Position numbers and translations under genes: made by a program
Shown here: positions 25,649 to 32,590 of the stretch, piece after piece
How the letters are laid out: each line of letters starts with the position of its first letter
Position numbering within the stretch: the first letter of the stretch is position 1
Notes under the pieces: model-generated
What the model saw: the letters and a program-made list of their open reading frames with translations, nothing else
Databases searched by the model: none
What the model was told of the DNA's origin: nothing
Assembly: GCA_903850745.1 (NCBI GenBank)
Contig: CAINMH010000057.1
Span: forward strand, 1 to 32,590
DNA: 32,590 bases
Origin: an uncultured bacterium
GTDB taxonomy: Bacteria; Actinomycetota; Actinomycetes; S36-B12
Reading direction: 5' to 3'

Positions 25649-26632
25649 ATGGAGCAGCGACTACTGGGCACCACGGGCCTACAGGTCAGCCGTCTCGCAC
25701 TGGGCACCATGACCTGGGACCGCGGCACCGACGAGGAGACAGCCCGTGCCCAAGTCCACGCCTTTTTGGATGCGGGCGGCAATCTCATTGACACTGCTGA
25801 CGTATACGCCGATGGCATGTCGGAGCGCATTCTCGGATCGATTCTCGAGGACCCCAGCCTGCGATCGCGATCGATCATTGCCACCAAGGCAGTGTCGCGC
25901 CCCGGCACGCCTCGACGATTTGATGCCTCTCGTCAGCACATCCTGCAGGCTCTTGATCGGTCGTTAGAACGCCTAGGCATCGATCACGTTGACATCTGGC
26001 AGATGCACGTCTGGGATGCATTCACCCCGATTGAAGAGACCCTCGCCGCAATGGACGACGCAGTTCGATCAGGCCGCGTCAACTACATAGGCGTGTCCAA
26101 CTACTCCGGCTGGCAACTTGCGCAGGCGGTCACTTGGCAACGCGCAGTGAGTGGTCGTTCCCCCATCATCTCCACGCAGATGGAATATTCATTGCTGCAG
26201 CGCGGGATCGAACGTGAGGTTCTTCCGGCCGCACAAGCCATGGGTGTCGGCATTCTGCCGTGGTCACCACTGGGTCGTGGCGTGCTCACCGCGAAGTACC
26301 GTCACAGTGCGCCCGTCGACTCCCGCGCGAGTTCGGAGGCATTTGGTCCATTCGTGCAGGCTTACCTGCACGACCGGCATCGACGGGTTGTCGACGGTGT
26401 CGCGATGGCCGCCGAGGGATTAGGCGTCTCTCCGGCCGAGGTGGCCTTGGCGTGGGTGCGCGATCGGCCGGGTGTGGTGTCCCCCATTGTGGGCGCACGC
26501 ACCCTCGAGCAATTGCACGCAGCACTTGCCACCGAAGAACTCGAACTTCCCGAAGAAATCGCGCAGGCTCTCGATGATGTCTCGACACCTTCCAGCGGAT
26601 ATCCCGAGAGCGGTATCTACCAGCGTTCCTGA
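25649..26632 (+). CDS. Aldo/keto reductase
   Basis: The 327-residue NADPH-type (beta/alpha)8 oxidoreductase has the catalytic Asp and Tyr in DTADVYADG, Lys in IIATKAV and His in WQMHVWD. The C-terminal cofactor region includes SPIVGARTLEQL. It resembles the Shaker-beta-like group and probably reduces an aldehyde or ketone; the substrate is unknown. ATG at 25649 has no Shine-Dalgarno but TAGGTT 6 bases upstream. It converges on the HIT gene with a 4-base gap and no terminator between them. Confidence 0.92.
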   Translation: MEQRLLGTTGLQVSRLALGTMTWDRGTDEETARAQVHAFLDAGGNLIDTADVYADGMSERILGSILEDPSLRSRSIIATKAVSRPGTPRRFDASRQHILQALDRSLERLGIDHVDIWQMHVWDAFTPIEETLAAMDDAVRSGRVNYIGVSNYSGWQLAQAVTWQRAVSGRSPIISTQMEYSLLQRGIEREVLPAAQAMGVGILPWSPLGRGVLTAKYRHSAPVDSRASSEAFGPFVQAYLHDRHRRVVDGVAMAAEGLGVSPAEVALAWVRDRPGVVSPIVGARTLEQLHAALATEELELPEEIAQALDDVSTPSSGYPESGIYQRS

Positions 26633-26636
26633 CGCG

Positions 26637-27146
26637 TCACAGTCCCCACTCTGCGATGATCAGTTCACGCGTGTCCTCAAGAAGTTGCGGCATAGTTTTG
26701 ACGCCGGCGATGACCGGCATGAAATTGGTGTCACCGGCCCAACGCGGCACGACATGTTGGTGCAGATGGCCGGCGATGCCCGCGCCTGCGACTGCTCCTT
26801 GATTCATCCCGATATTGAAGCCCTGAGCACTCGAAGCTCGGCGCAACGCCCGCATCGACAACTGAGTGAAAAGCCCAAACTCAGCGATCTCATCAGTAGT
26901 GAGATCGGAGTAATCGGGCACGTGACGATAGGGACACACCATGAGGTGACCGGAGTTGTAGGGGTACAAGTTCAAGACAGCGAAAACTAACTCGCCCCGA
27001 GCCACAATGAGACCATCCACATCACCCAGCGTGGGGATGCGACAGAACGGACAATCGTCACCAGCTTCGGTGTGCGTGGGGCGACCCTCCCCGTTGATGT
27101 ACACCATGCGGTGCGGGGTCCAAAGCCGATCCCACGCGTCACTCAT
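26637..27146 (-). CDS. HIT-family nucleotide hydrolase/phosphorylase
   Basis: The 169-residue protein has the histidine triad [10 protein letters not shown] near residue 132 and the N-terminal metal pair CPFC. This resembles actinobacterial Ap4A phosphorylase-type HIT proteins, which split dinucleoside polyphosphates made by aminoacyl-tRNA synthetases. That fits its position directly behind thrS, with an ATGA overlap. The exact substrate is not shown by the sequence. The lipid genes that often follow in other actinobacteria are absent here. Confidence 0.92.
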   Translation of the reverse strand: MSDAWDRLWTPHRMVYINGEGRPTHTEAGDDCPFCRIPTLGDVDGLIVARGELVFAVLNLYPYNSGHLMVCPYRHVPDYSDLTTDEIAEFGLFTQLSMRALRRASSAQGFNIGMNQGAVAGAGIAGHLHQHVVPRWAGDTNFMPVIAGVKTMPQLLEDTRELIIAEWGL

Positions 27147-29140
27147 GCGATCTGTAGCCGGTTGCGAACGGCCTCGACAATCTCTGTGACCGCCTCAGAA
27201 ACCGGTATTCCGTTGCGCTGCGTGCCGTCGCGATATCGGAAGGACACAGCTCCGGCAGCGACGTCCTCGTCACCGGCTATGAGCATGTACGGGATTTTCA
27301 GCTTCTGGGCGTTGCGGATCTTCTTCTGCATGCGGTCATCAGATGCATCAACTTCTACCCGCACGCCTTCGGCGCGAAGTGAAGCAGCGACCTGATCAAG
27401 GTAATCCACATGAGAGTCGGTGACTGGAATTCCTACGACCTGGACAGGCGCGAGCCACGGGGGAAACGCGCCGGCATAGTGCTCGAGGAGAACACCGAAG
27501 AAACGCTCGATCGAGCCAAAGAGGGCCCGGTGGATCATGATCGGTTGCTGCCGAGTGCCATCTGCGCTTTGGTACTCCAGATCGAAGCGCTGGGGCAATT
27601 GGAAGTCGACCTGAATGGTTGACATCTGCCACGTGCGACCGATGGCGTCCTTAGCCTGCACAGAGACCTTAGGTCCGTAGAAGGCGGCTCCACCTTCATC
27701 CAGCACAAGAGTCAGTCCTTGCTTCTCCGCAGCGACGCGCAGGGCTTCGGTTGCCTCGGCCCATTCCTCGTCAGTGCCCACGCTCTTCTTTGGGTCGCGC
27801 GTCGACAGCTCGAGGTAAAAGTCGGTCAAGCCGTAGTCGCGCAGCAGATCAAGTACAAAGGTCAACAGGGTGTCGAGCTCTCCGGGCATCTGTTCTTTGG
27901 TGCAGTAGATGTGCGCATCATCCTGAGTGAAGCCGCGCGCGCGAGTGAGTCCCTGAACAACTCCGGACTTCTCATAGCGATAGACGGTGCCGAACTCAAA
28001 AAGCCGCAACGGAAGTTCACGATAAGAACGTCCGCGTGAACGATAAATCAAATTGTGCATGGGGCAGTTCATCGGCTTGAGGTAATACTTCTGTGGTGCG
28101 CGGCGGAGTAGACCGTCCTCGGTGTATTCGGCGTCGAGTTCCATGGGCGGGTACATACCCTCGGAGTACCAATCGAGGTGGCCTGAAGTCTCGAAAAGTT
28201 GGGCCTTGGTCAAGTGCGGGGTGTTGACGAACTCGTAGCCTGCGGCCTCGTGCCGACTGCGCGAGTAGTCCTCCATCACACGGCGTATCACACCGCCCTT
28301 GGGATGAAACACCGCCAGACCCGACCCGATTTCCTCAGGGAACGAGAACAGATCAAGTTCGGCACCAAGACGGCGGTGGTCTCGACGTTCGGCCTCCTGA
28401 AGAAAGGTAAGGTAGCCCTGGAGTTCGTCTTTGCTCGCCCACGCAGTGCCATATATACGCTGAAGAGACTCGTTTTCCTGATTGCCTAGCCAATATGCAG
28501 CGGCACTTCGCATCAACTTCATCGCGTTGGGAGCGATGTAACGCGTAGTGGGCACGTGCGGTCCACGGCACAGATCGCCCCAACAACGCTCGCCCGACTT
28601 TGCGTCCACGTTGTCGTAGATGGTCAATTCAGCGCCGCCGACCTCCATGACATCGGCGCCACCCTCGCTGCCAATCAGACGCATCTTGAATGGCTCGTGC
28701 TTGAGTTCGTGCCGGGCCTCGTCTTCTGTGACAACGCGGCGAGTGAAGCGCTGGCCAGCCTTGAGGATGACTTGCATGCGCTTCTCAAGTGCCTGAAGGT
28801 CTTCTGGAGTGAAGGGCCTGCCGACCGCGAAGTCGTAGTAGAACCCGTCCTTGATTGGAGGGCCGATGCCCAGCTTGGCTTCAGGGAACTCCTGCTGAAC
28901 AGCTTGGGCCAGCACGTGAGCGCATGAGTGCCTCAGGACAGCGAGTCCTTCGGGGTCCGCCGCCGTCACGGCCTCGACCACATCACCTGGCTCGAGCACA
29001 TAGTCGAGGTCCTTGAGCGTCCCATTGACCCGCGCCACGAGGACACTGCGGTCTTGGCCAACAACATCCATGGCCGTCGTACCCGTCTCGACCTCGCGAA
29101 CCTCAGGTTCGGGGCTGACGACGGTGACGCTCAGGCTCAT
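27143..29140 (-). CDS. thrS: Threonyl-tRNA synthetase
   Basis: This 665-residue class II synthetase charges tRNA-Thr. The N-terminal TGS domain (to ~60) is followed by the editing domain with HSCAHVLA, then the catalytic core with PMNCPMH (zinc Cys), motif 2 [13 protein letters not shown] and [11 protein letters not shown], and motif 3 [15 protein letters not shown]. The C-terminal anticodon-binding domain starts near 565. ATG at 29140 has GAGGAG 8 bases upstream. A longer in-frame start at 29227 adds 29 residues with no family match and is rejected. No T-box structure was recognised in the leader. Confidence 0.96.
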   Translation of the reverse strand: MSLSVTVVSPEPEVREVETGTTAMDVVGQDRSVLVARVNGTLKDLDYVLEPGDVVEAVTAADPEGLAVLRHSCAHVLAQAVQQEFPEAKLGIGPPIKDGFYYDFAVGRPFTPEDLQALEKRMQVILKAGQRFTRRVVTEDEARHELKHEPFKMRLIGSEGGADVMEVGGAELTIYDNVDAKSGERCWGDLCRGPHVPTTRYIAPNAMKLMRSAAAYWLGNQENESLQRIYGTAWASKDELQGYLTFLQEAERRDHRRLGAELDLFSFPEEIGSGLAVFHPKGGVIRRVMEDYSRSRHEAAGYEFVNTPHLTKAQLFETSGHLDWYSEGMYPPMELDAEYTEDGLLRRAPQKYYLKPMNCPMHNLIYRSRGRSYRELPLRLFEFGTVYRYEKSGVVQGLTRARGFTQDDAHIYCTKEQMPGELDTLLTFVLDLLRDYGLTDFYLELSTRDPKKSVGTDEEWAEATEALRVAAEKQGLTLVLDEGGAAFYGPKVSVQAKDAIGRTWQMSTIQVDFQLPQRFDLEYQSADGTRQQPIMIHRALFGSIERFFGVLLEHYAGAFPPWLAPVQVVGIPVTDSHVDYLDQVAASLRAEGVRVEVDASDDRMQKKIRNAQKLKIPYMLIAGDEDVAAGAVSFRYRDGTQRNGIPVSEAVTEIVEAVRNRLQIA

Positions 29141-29165
29141 TAGATGCTCCTCTAGTAGTGATCCA

Positions 29166-29171
29166 AGGTTA
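29166..29171 (-). promoter_or_regulatory. Probable -10 element of thrS
   Basis: TAACCT lies 25 bases before the thrS ATG and would give a leader of ~19 bases with GAGGAG. The gap to the upstream gene is 121 bases and holds nothing else I can name. Confidence 0.4.
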
Positions 29172-29261
29172 GACGGTACGGAACACCAACAGCCCGGAGG
29201 ACACCTCGTGCGCCGAACTGCCACCACCTAAACCATGGAAAACCAAATTGGCAGTTGGCGG

Positions 29262-29747
29262 TTAGCTCACCTTGGGGCACCACACCTCTGCGTACTTGGT
29301 GTCCGTGCCTGACGTTCCTGCTGGTTTCCAGGTAATGACTTCGGTCCGGCCTGCGTAGCTGTTCGCCGCATTAACCCAAAAGGTGACTCGAGATGGCTGG
29401 GTGGTGTTGGGCCACCACGTGACGTTTCTCCCGACGTTCGGGTTATAGGTGAAGTTGGGTGACACACCGCTCCGTTCCCAGACCGAAGGCGTGGAGGACC
29501 CCGCGGGGAGTGCGGTCCAGTCAAGCTGGATTGTCATGTTGTCACCACCTCCCCAGTTCACCCTCGTGCAGGTGAGGACAACACTGTCGTCTTTCGTCGC
29601 GACAGTGGAGACGGTGCCTGACCTTGAGCCCGTGGTAGTGACACCAACTACGACGGCACCTGCAACGAGGACCAGAGCCACTGCTCCAACAATTACGAGG
29701 CGTCGAGTGCGACGAGTGGAGCGGGTTGCGGTCGGCGTCTCGGTCAT
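29262..29747 (-). CDS. Unknown membrane-anchored extracellular protein
   Basis: I do not recognise this 161-residue protein. It has an Arg/Thr-rich cytoplasmic start (to ~16), one hydrophobic helix (~17-40, VIVGAVALVLVAGAVVVGV) with no obvious cleavage site, then an ~120-residue extracytoplasmic domain. That domain is rich in Thr, Ser, Asn and Trp, with two Cys (LTCTRVNW and VWCPKVS) that could form a disulphide across a small beta-sandwich (NVTWWPN, VTFWVNAAN). ATG 29747 has GGGAG 8 bases upstream. TAGGTT at 29786-29791 is the likely promoter, and a PafBC-type site lies between it and the gene on the opposite strand. Confidence 0.75.
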   Translation of the reverse strand: MTETPTATRSTRRTRRLVIVGAVALVLVAGAVVVGVTTTGSRSGTVSTVATKDDSVVLTCTRVNWGGGDNMTIQLDWTALPAGSSTPSVWERSGVSPNFTYNPNVGRNVTWWPNTTQPSRVTFWVNAANSYAGRTEVITWKPAGTSGTDTKYAEVWCPKVS

Positions 29748-29758
29748 CAAGGACTCCC

Positions 29759-29781
29759 TTGTCGGTGTTTACCGATAATCT
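29759..29781 (+). promoter_or_regulatory. Full-consensus PafBC-type (RecA-NDp) promoter facing away from the unknown gene
   Basis: TTGTCGGTG, 8 bases, then TAATCT: every defined position of TTGTCRGTG-N8-TANNNT matches. It reads to the right, toward the antisense of tRNA-Val, with no protein gene downstream. The site includes an inverted repeat TCGGT-GTTT-ACCGA (29762-29775) inside the 5' leader of the leftward unknown gene, so it may act as an operator. Confidence 0.45.
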
Positions 29782-29785
29782 GAGG

Positions 29786-29791
29786 AACCTA
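29786..29791 (-). promoter_or_regulatory. Probable -10 element of the unknown gene at 29262-29747
   Basis: TAGGTT would start the RNA near 29779, inside the PafBC-type site, giving a leader of ~32 bases with GGGAG before the ATG. Confidence 0.4.
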
Positions 29792-29835
29792 TCCGACGAA
29801 TCCCCCGGGCATGGCTCACTGGCTGAGTGTGACGG

Positions 29836-29910
<75 letters not shown>

Positions 29911-29922
29911 GTCAGGCCCGTA

Positions 29923-29928
29923 AGACTA
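29923..29928 (-). promoter_or_regulatory. Probable -10 element of tRNA-Val
   Basis: TAGTCT lies in the 28-base gap between pabC and the tRNA, so the tRNA can be transcribed on its own. Confidence 0.4.
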
Positions 29929-29938
29929 CCAGCCCATT

Positions 29939-30772
29939 TCACGGGTCGATGTTGGCCGTTGACTCCCTAGCGAACGTACTGGCCACCTTGGCCGTGATGC
30001 TTCCGCTCACCAGCGTTCGATCATCAACTCGAGTCACCGAATGCACGTCGCGCGTGGAGGAGGCGAGAAAGATCTCATCTGCTGTGTGAAGCACCTCCAG
30101 AGGCAGGTCGGCTTCGCGCACGTCAGACCACTCACAAATCAGCGCTCTGGTGATCCCGGGGAGGCAGCCACTGCTCAGCGTTGGCGTTATTACCTCACCA
30201 TCAATCACGACGAAAATGTTTGTGCCGGTGCCTTCACACAGTTGCCCCACGGTGTTGCCGAAGATCGCCTCAGAAGCCCCGAGGCCATGTGCATGCGCGA
30301 GGGCATGCACATTCTCTGCATACGACGTTGACTTCACGCCAGCCAATGCACTCCGCTCATTGCGGGGCCAAGGCACAGTTACCACCGTTGTCGTAGCTGG
30401 CCACGGTGAAATCGGCGAAGCTGCGACGAACACTGTCGCTGGAGCCGTCCCGCGATCACTCCCGAGCGGACCGTCTCCTCCGGTCACTGTGATCCGGAGA
30501 CGCGCCAGTGGCACTCGATCACTCGATGAGAGCACCGCGTCAACTGCCTCGCGAATGATTGCGTAGTTGGGATGCGGGAGGCCAAGCCCGGCACACGAGG
30601 TGCCCAGCCGAGCCAAATGACGAGTCAACGCAAATGCTTGTCCGTCGACCACCTTCATGGTCTCGAAGACTCCGTCAGCGACCGTGAACCCGTGATCGAA
30701 TGGCGAGACCCGAGCCTCTTCGGCAGGCATGAGTGTGCCGCCGTCGTAGGACCCCATCCAGACCAGACTCAT
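29939..30772 (-). CDS. pabC: Class IV aminotransferase, probable aminodeoxychorismate lyase
   Basis: The 277-residue PLP enzyme has the PLP lysine in GVKSTSYAEN, with EGTGTNIFVV and LPGITRALI as conserved phosphate-binding segments. Class IV members include branched-chain aminotransferases, D-Ala aminotransferases and 4-amino-4-deoxychorismate lyase. The overlap with pabB (ATGA at 30769-30772) points to the last: pyruvate release to give p-aminobenzoate for folate. The ATG at 30772 is chosen over a longer frame from 30916 that would lie inside pabB and does not match the family. Confidence 0.85.
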   Translation of the reverse strand: MSLVWMGSYDGGTLMPAEEARVSPFDHGFTVADGVFETMKVVDGQAFALTRHLARLGTSCAGLGLPHPNYAIIREAVDAVLSSSDRVPLARLRITVTGGDGPLGSDRGTAPATVFVAASPISPWPATTTVVTVPWPRNERSALAGVKSTSYAENVHALAHAHGLGASEAIFGNTVGQLCEGTGTNIFVVIDGEVITPTLSSGCLPGITRALICEWSDVREADLPLEVLHTADEIFLASSTRDVHSVTRVDDRTLVSGSITAKVASTFARESTANIDP

Positions 30773-31794
30773 GAGATGGCACCTTGCCATACACCGCTGG
30801 CTACGTCGATCAAATGCGCCGCTTTGAGTTGCGTTTCTTGCCATTCGCGGGTGGGGTCCGAGCCCCACGTGATGCCGGCTCCAGTGCCAAAGTGCACCTG
30901 GTCCCCCTGCATCCAAAAGGTTCTGATGGCGACAGCCAACTCGGCCTCACCGCTGTCGGCGTCGACCCAACCGATTGCACCGCAGTAGACATCACGCGAG
31001 ACGCTCTCCACCTCGTCGATAATTCGCAGAGCGCTCGACTTGGGGGCGCCGGTGACTGAGCCGGGTGGAAAGGTGCTGGCAAGGATCTCTGGCCAGGTTG
31101 CCGTGTCACGCAACTCCCCCGCGACGCGAGACACAAGATGAACGAGTCCCGGATGCTCTTCAACTTTTAGTAGCTCCGGCACGCTGACTGAGCCCGTGTC
31201 GCAAATGGCCGAGAGATCATTGCGAACGAGGTCAACGATCATGATGTTCTCGGCGCGATCTTTCTGCGTCAGGTCTTCTTCGACGCGACCGGTGCCCTTG
31301 ATCGGCCCAGATTCGATGTGTCGGCCAGTACGCCTCAGGAACAGCTCTGGCGATGCAGTGGCTACGTGTGCACCGGGCACACGCACAAACCCGCCGTATG
31401 GAGACGGGTTGCCCGCGTCGAGTAATGCATGAAGGCCACCCACATCGCACGAGTCCGGATCAGAAAGCTGTGCAGAGAGAACTCGACACAGATTTGCTTG
31501 ATAGACATCACCAGATTCAATGAGCGCTCGCACGCGTTGCACCGCCGCTATATACGACTGTTCATTCTGAGAGGATTTCCACGTTGAGGCTTGCGGTCCA
31601 GTCCAGGCTCCGGCGACCGATGCCGCTGATGCAGATATCCAATGCTCAAATCGGGCGAGAACTGGATCGCCCCTGTAGGGGATCACGACCGCCCATCGCC
31701 CCGCCGAGTCCAGTGCGGCCAGATCCGAGGTAACGTCGATCAACCCCGAGGCGACGAGACCTCCTAATCGAGCGGCTGGCTGCACATTGTGCAT
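30769..31794 (-). CDS. pabB: Aminodeoxychorismate synthase component I (chorismate-binding)
   Basis: The 341-residue chorismate-binding domain protein has ESGPIKGTGR, whose lysine is typical of PabB (anthranilate synthases have Ala there), DLVRNDLS, VHLVSRVAGEL, PPGSVTGAPK and the C-terminal GAGITWGSDP. It transfers ammonia to chorismate to make aminodeoxychorismate, with a separate glutaminase not present in the window. It is shorter than the ~450-residue enterobacterial form because the N-terminal part is reduced. ATG at 31794 has no clear Shine-Dalgarno. Confidence 0.88.
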   Translation of the reverse strand: MHNVQPAARLGGLVASGLIDVTSDLAALDSAGRWAVVIPYRGDPVLARFEHWISASAASVAGAWTGPQASTWKSSQNEQSYIAAVQRVRALIESGDVYQANLCRVLSAQLSDPDSCDVGGLHALLDAGNPSPYGGFVRVPGAHVATASPELFLRRTGRHIESGPIKGTGRVEEDLTQKDRAENIMIVDLVRNDLSAICDTGSVSVPELLKVEEHPGLVHLVSRVAGELRDTATWPEILASTFPPGSVTGAPKSSALRIIDEVESVSRDVYCGAIGWVDADSGEAELAVAIRTFWMQGDQVHFGTGAGITWGSDPTREWQETQLKAAHLIDVASGVWQGAIS

Positions 31795-31839
31795 TCTGCC
31801 GGTCCTGCCCCCGCATTGGTGACCAGTGCCTGCTTCGGC

Positions 31840-31845
31840 TAAAGT
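31840..31845 (+). promoter_or_regulatory. Probable -10 element of the tRNA-Gly/tRNA-Cys unit
   Basis: TAAAGT would start the RNA near 31852. A perfect inverted repeat GACGGT-CTG-ACCGTC (31854-31868) then fills the leader up to 2 bases before mature tRNA-Gly. Confidence 0.45.
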
Positions 31846-31853
31846 CCCTCTTT

Positions 31854-31868
31854 GACGGTCTGACCGTC
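31854..31868 (+). repeat. Inverted repeat in the pre-tRNA-Gly leader
   Basis: GACGGT, 3-base loop CTG, ACCGTC: a perfect 6-bp stem immediately upstream of tRNA-Gly. It could fold in the precursor and mark the RNase P region, or be an operator in DNA form. Confidence 0.5.
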
Positions 31869-31870
31869 AT

Positions 31871-31943
31871 GCGGACGTAGCGCAGTTGGTAGCGCATCAC
31901 CTTGCCAAGGTGAGGGTCGCGGGTTCGAGTCCCGTCGTCCGCT
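31871..31943 (+). tRNA. tRNA-Gly (anticodon GCC)
   Basis: Acceptor GCGGACG/CGTCCGC, D arm GCGC/GCGC, anticodon stem TCACC/GGTGA with loop TTGCCAA, T arm GCGGG-TTCGAGT-CCCGT, discriminator T. CCA is not encoded. tRNA-Cys follows after 34 bases, probably in one transcript. Confidence 0.96.
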
Positions 31944-31977
31944 CGCAGGATCGCTGTTTTCTGGCGGTCCACCGCCT

Positions 31978-32048
31978 GGTGGAGTGGCCGAGAGGCGAGG
32001 CAACGGCCTGCAAAGCCGTGTACACGGGTTCAAATCCCGTCTCCACCT
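31978..32048 (+). tRNA. tRNA-Cys (anticodon GCA)
   Basis: Acceptor GGTGGAG/CTCCACC, D arm starting GCC, anticodon stem ACGGC/GCCGT with loop CTGCAAA, T arm ACGGG-TTCAAAT-CCCGT, discriminator T. CCA is not encoded. The Gly-Cys tandem is common in actinobacteria. Confidence 0.95.
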
Positions 32049-32057
32049 CTCTTTGGG

Positions 32058-32076
32058 GCTCCTAGGGGGCTTTGTT
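32058..32076 (+). terminator. Possible weak terminator after the tRNA pair
   Basis: GCTCC-TAG-GGGGC forms a 5-bp stem with one G-T pair, followed by TTTGTT. It overlaps the end of the convergent acyltransferase gene. Confidence 0.3.
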
Positions 32077-32590
32077 CTCCGCAGCCGAGACCACCATCGG
32101 CACCAAGCTCAAGGACATCCCGGGGGCCAAGGCATTGGCATAGGTGGCCGTCAGGTGATCCTGGTCGCGGAAGACCATGAGATTGGCTCGCACCATGGGG
32201 CACGTACCCACGTAGCAAATTCCGCCGTTGAAGTCGACCGTGTCCACACCGGGCATCCCCTTGACCACGTCAACATCGACGCTCAGTGGTGGCACGACCA
32301 GATCAGCAGGTTCGTCGCAGAGAGCTGGGTTGGCAGCGTTCCTCTCCACGCATAGGACCGGATCAGTCAGCAGCGACGGCGTGTCGTGAATGACAACGAA
32401 TCGAGTACCCATTGACGTCACAGCCGTCGCCGAATCGCGCCAACCTTGATCCCACAGCGGGGTCTCCGCGTCGCCAGATACGACCTGTCCGCTGGAATCC
32501 ACGACAGAGGGCGGCTTGATGGAGTTGACCATCACAGCGACCGGCTTGGAGTTGTCTCGCATGTCAGCGAGGACGTTTTCGCGCCAGACA
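32062..32590 (-). CDS. C-terminal SGNH domain of a membrane acyltransferase, partial
   Basis: The frame is open to the right edge and stops at 32062; about 175 residues are visible. The fragment resembles the extracytoplasmic SGNH domain fused to acyltransferase-3 (OafA/YrhL-like) proteins: VVIHDTPSLLTDPVLCVER, then CYVGTCPMVRANLMVFRDQDHLT. The DQDHLT segment supplies the Asp-x-x-His end of the SGNH active site. Cys pairs fit an extracellular location. Such enzymes O-acylate cell-envelope glycans. The membrane half and the nucleophilic serine motif must lie beyond the window, so the full architecture is inferred. Confidence 0.75.
   Translation of the reverse strand, partial: VWRENVLADMRDNSKPVAVMVNSIKPPSVVDSSGQVVSGDAETPLWDQGWRDSATAVTSMGTRFVVIHDTPSLLTDPVLCVERNAANPALCDEPADLVVPPLSVDVDVVKGMPGVDTVDFNGGICYVGTCPMVRANLMVFRDQDHLTATYANALAPGMSLSLVPMVVSAAENKAP

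Noticed and set aside
29225-29262. Terminator after the unknown gene
   Set aside because: CCAATTTGG followed by TTTT leaves too short a stem to fold.

Overview
The window is chromosomal DNA from an actinobacterium. It carries the complete Pup-proteasome system (Pup, Dop, PafA, PrcB, PrcA, Mpa/ARC), the mycothiol ligase MshC and an F420-type luciferase-like oxidoreductase. GTG and TTG starts are frequent. Gene order closely follows the block that runs in Mycobacterium from helY/tatAC/pafBC through the proteasome genes to trmI, and from mshC to the uppP-like gene. Nothing here fixes genus or species; an uncultured, fairly small-genome aquatic lineage is only a guess.

Layout. 1-2663 (-): a large secreted RCC1-repeat/Fn3 protein that runs off the left edge, preceded by a 36-codon reading frame that is almost only a signal peptide. 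3064-17087 (-): the proteasome block, transcribed mpa, dop, pup, prcB, prcA, pafA, two FKBP isomerases, pafB, pafC, tatA, tatC, diacylglycerol-kinase-like gene, helY. Most junctions overlap or are a few bases long. 17143-20480: divergent pairs trmI/RecB-family nuclease and HAD phosphatase/PAC2-family protein. 20477-25579 (-): mshC, SCO1664-family, DUF3090 and histidine-phosphatase genes, then uppP and an LLM oxidoreductase. 25649-26632 (+): an aldo/keto reductase. 26637-29747 (-): HIT protein, thrS and an unknown membrane-anchored protein. 29836-32590: tRNA-Val, pabC-pabB, tRNA-Gly, tRNA-Cys and the C-terminal SGNH part of an acyltransferase that runs off the right edge.

How the genes work together. 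Dop deamidates the C-terminal Gln of Pup, PafA ligates Pup to substrate lysines, Mpa unfolds pupylated proteins through its C-terminal GQYL tail docked on the PrcA/PrcB core, and PafB/PafC is the WYL-type DNA-damage activator. Three sites in the window resemble the mycobacterial PafBC (RecA-NDp) promoter, TTGTCRGTG-N8-TANNNT. One is in front of the RecB-family nuclease (core match), one is a full match beside the unknown gene at 29262-29747, and one degenerate copy is in front of the aldo/keto reductase. I regard this as the most interesting signal here.

A second pattern is leaderless expression. Eight genes show TANNNT (mostly TAGCCT or TAGGCT) followed by 6-7 bases and then directly the start codon, with no Shine-Dalgarno site. 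Genes with good Shine-Dalgarno sites (tatA, pup, mpa, PAC2, thrS, 29747) have the same hexamer further upstream. I used this, with overlaps and family alignment from memory, to move several starts downstream of the longest reading frame. No CRISPR array, insertion sequence, phage gene or origin was seen.
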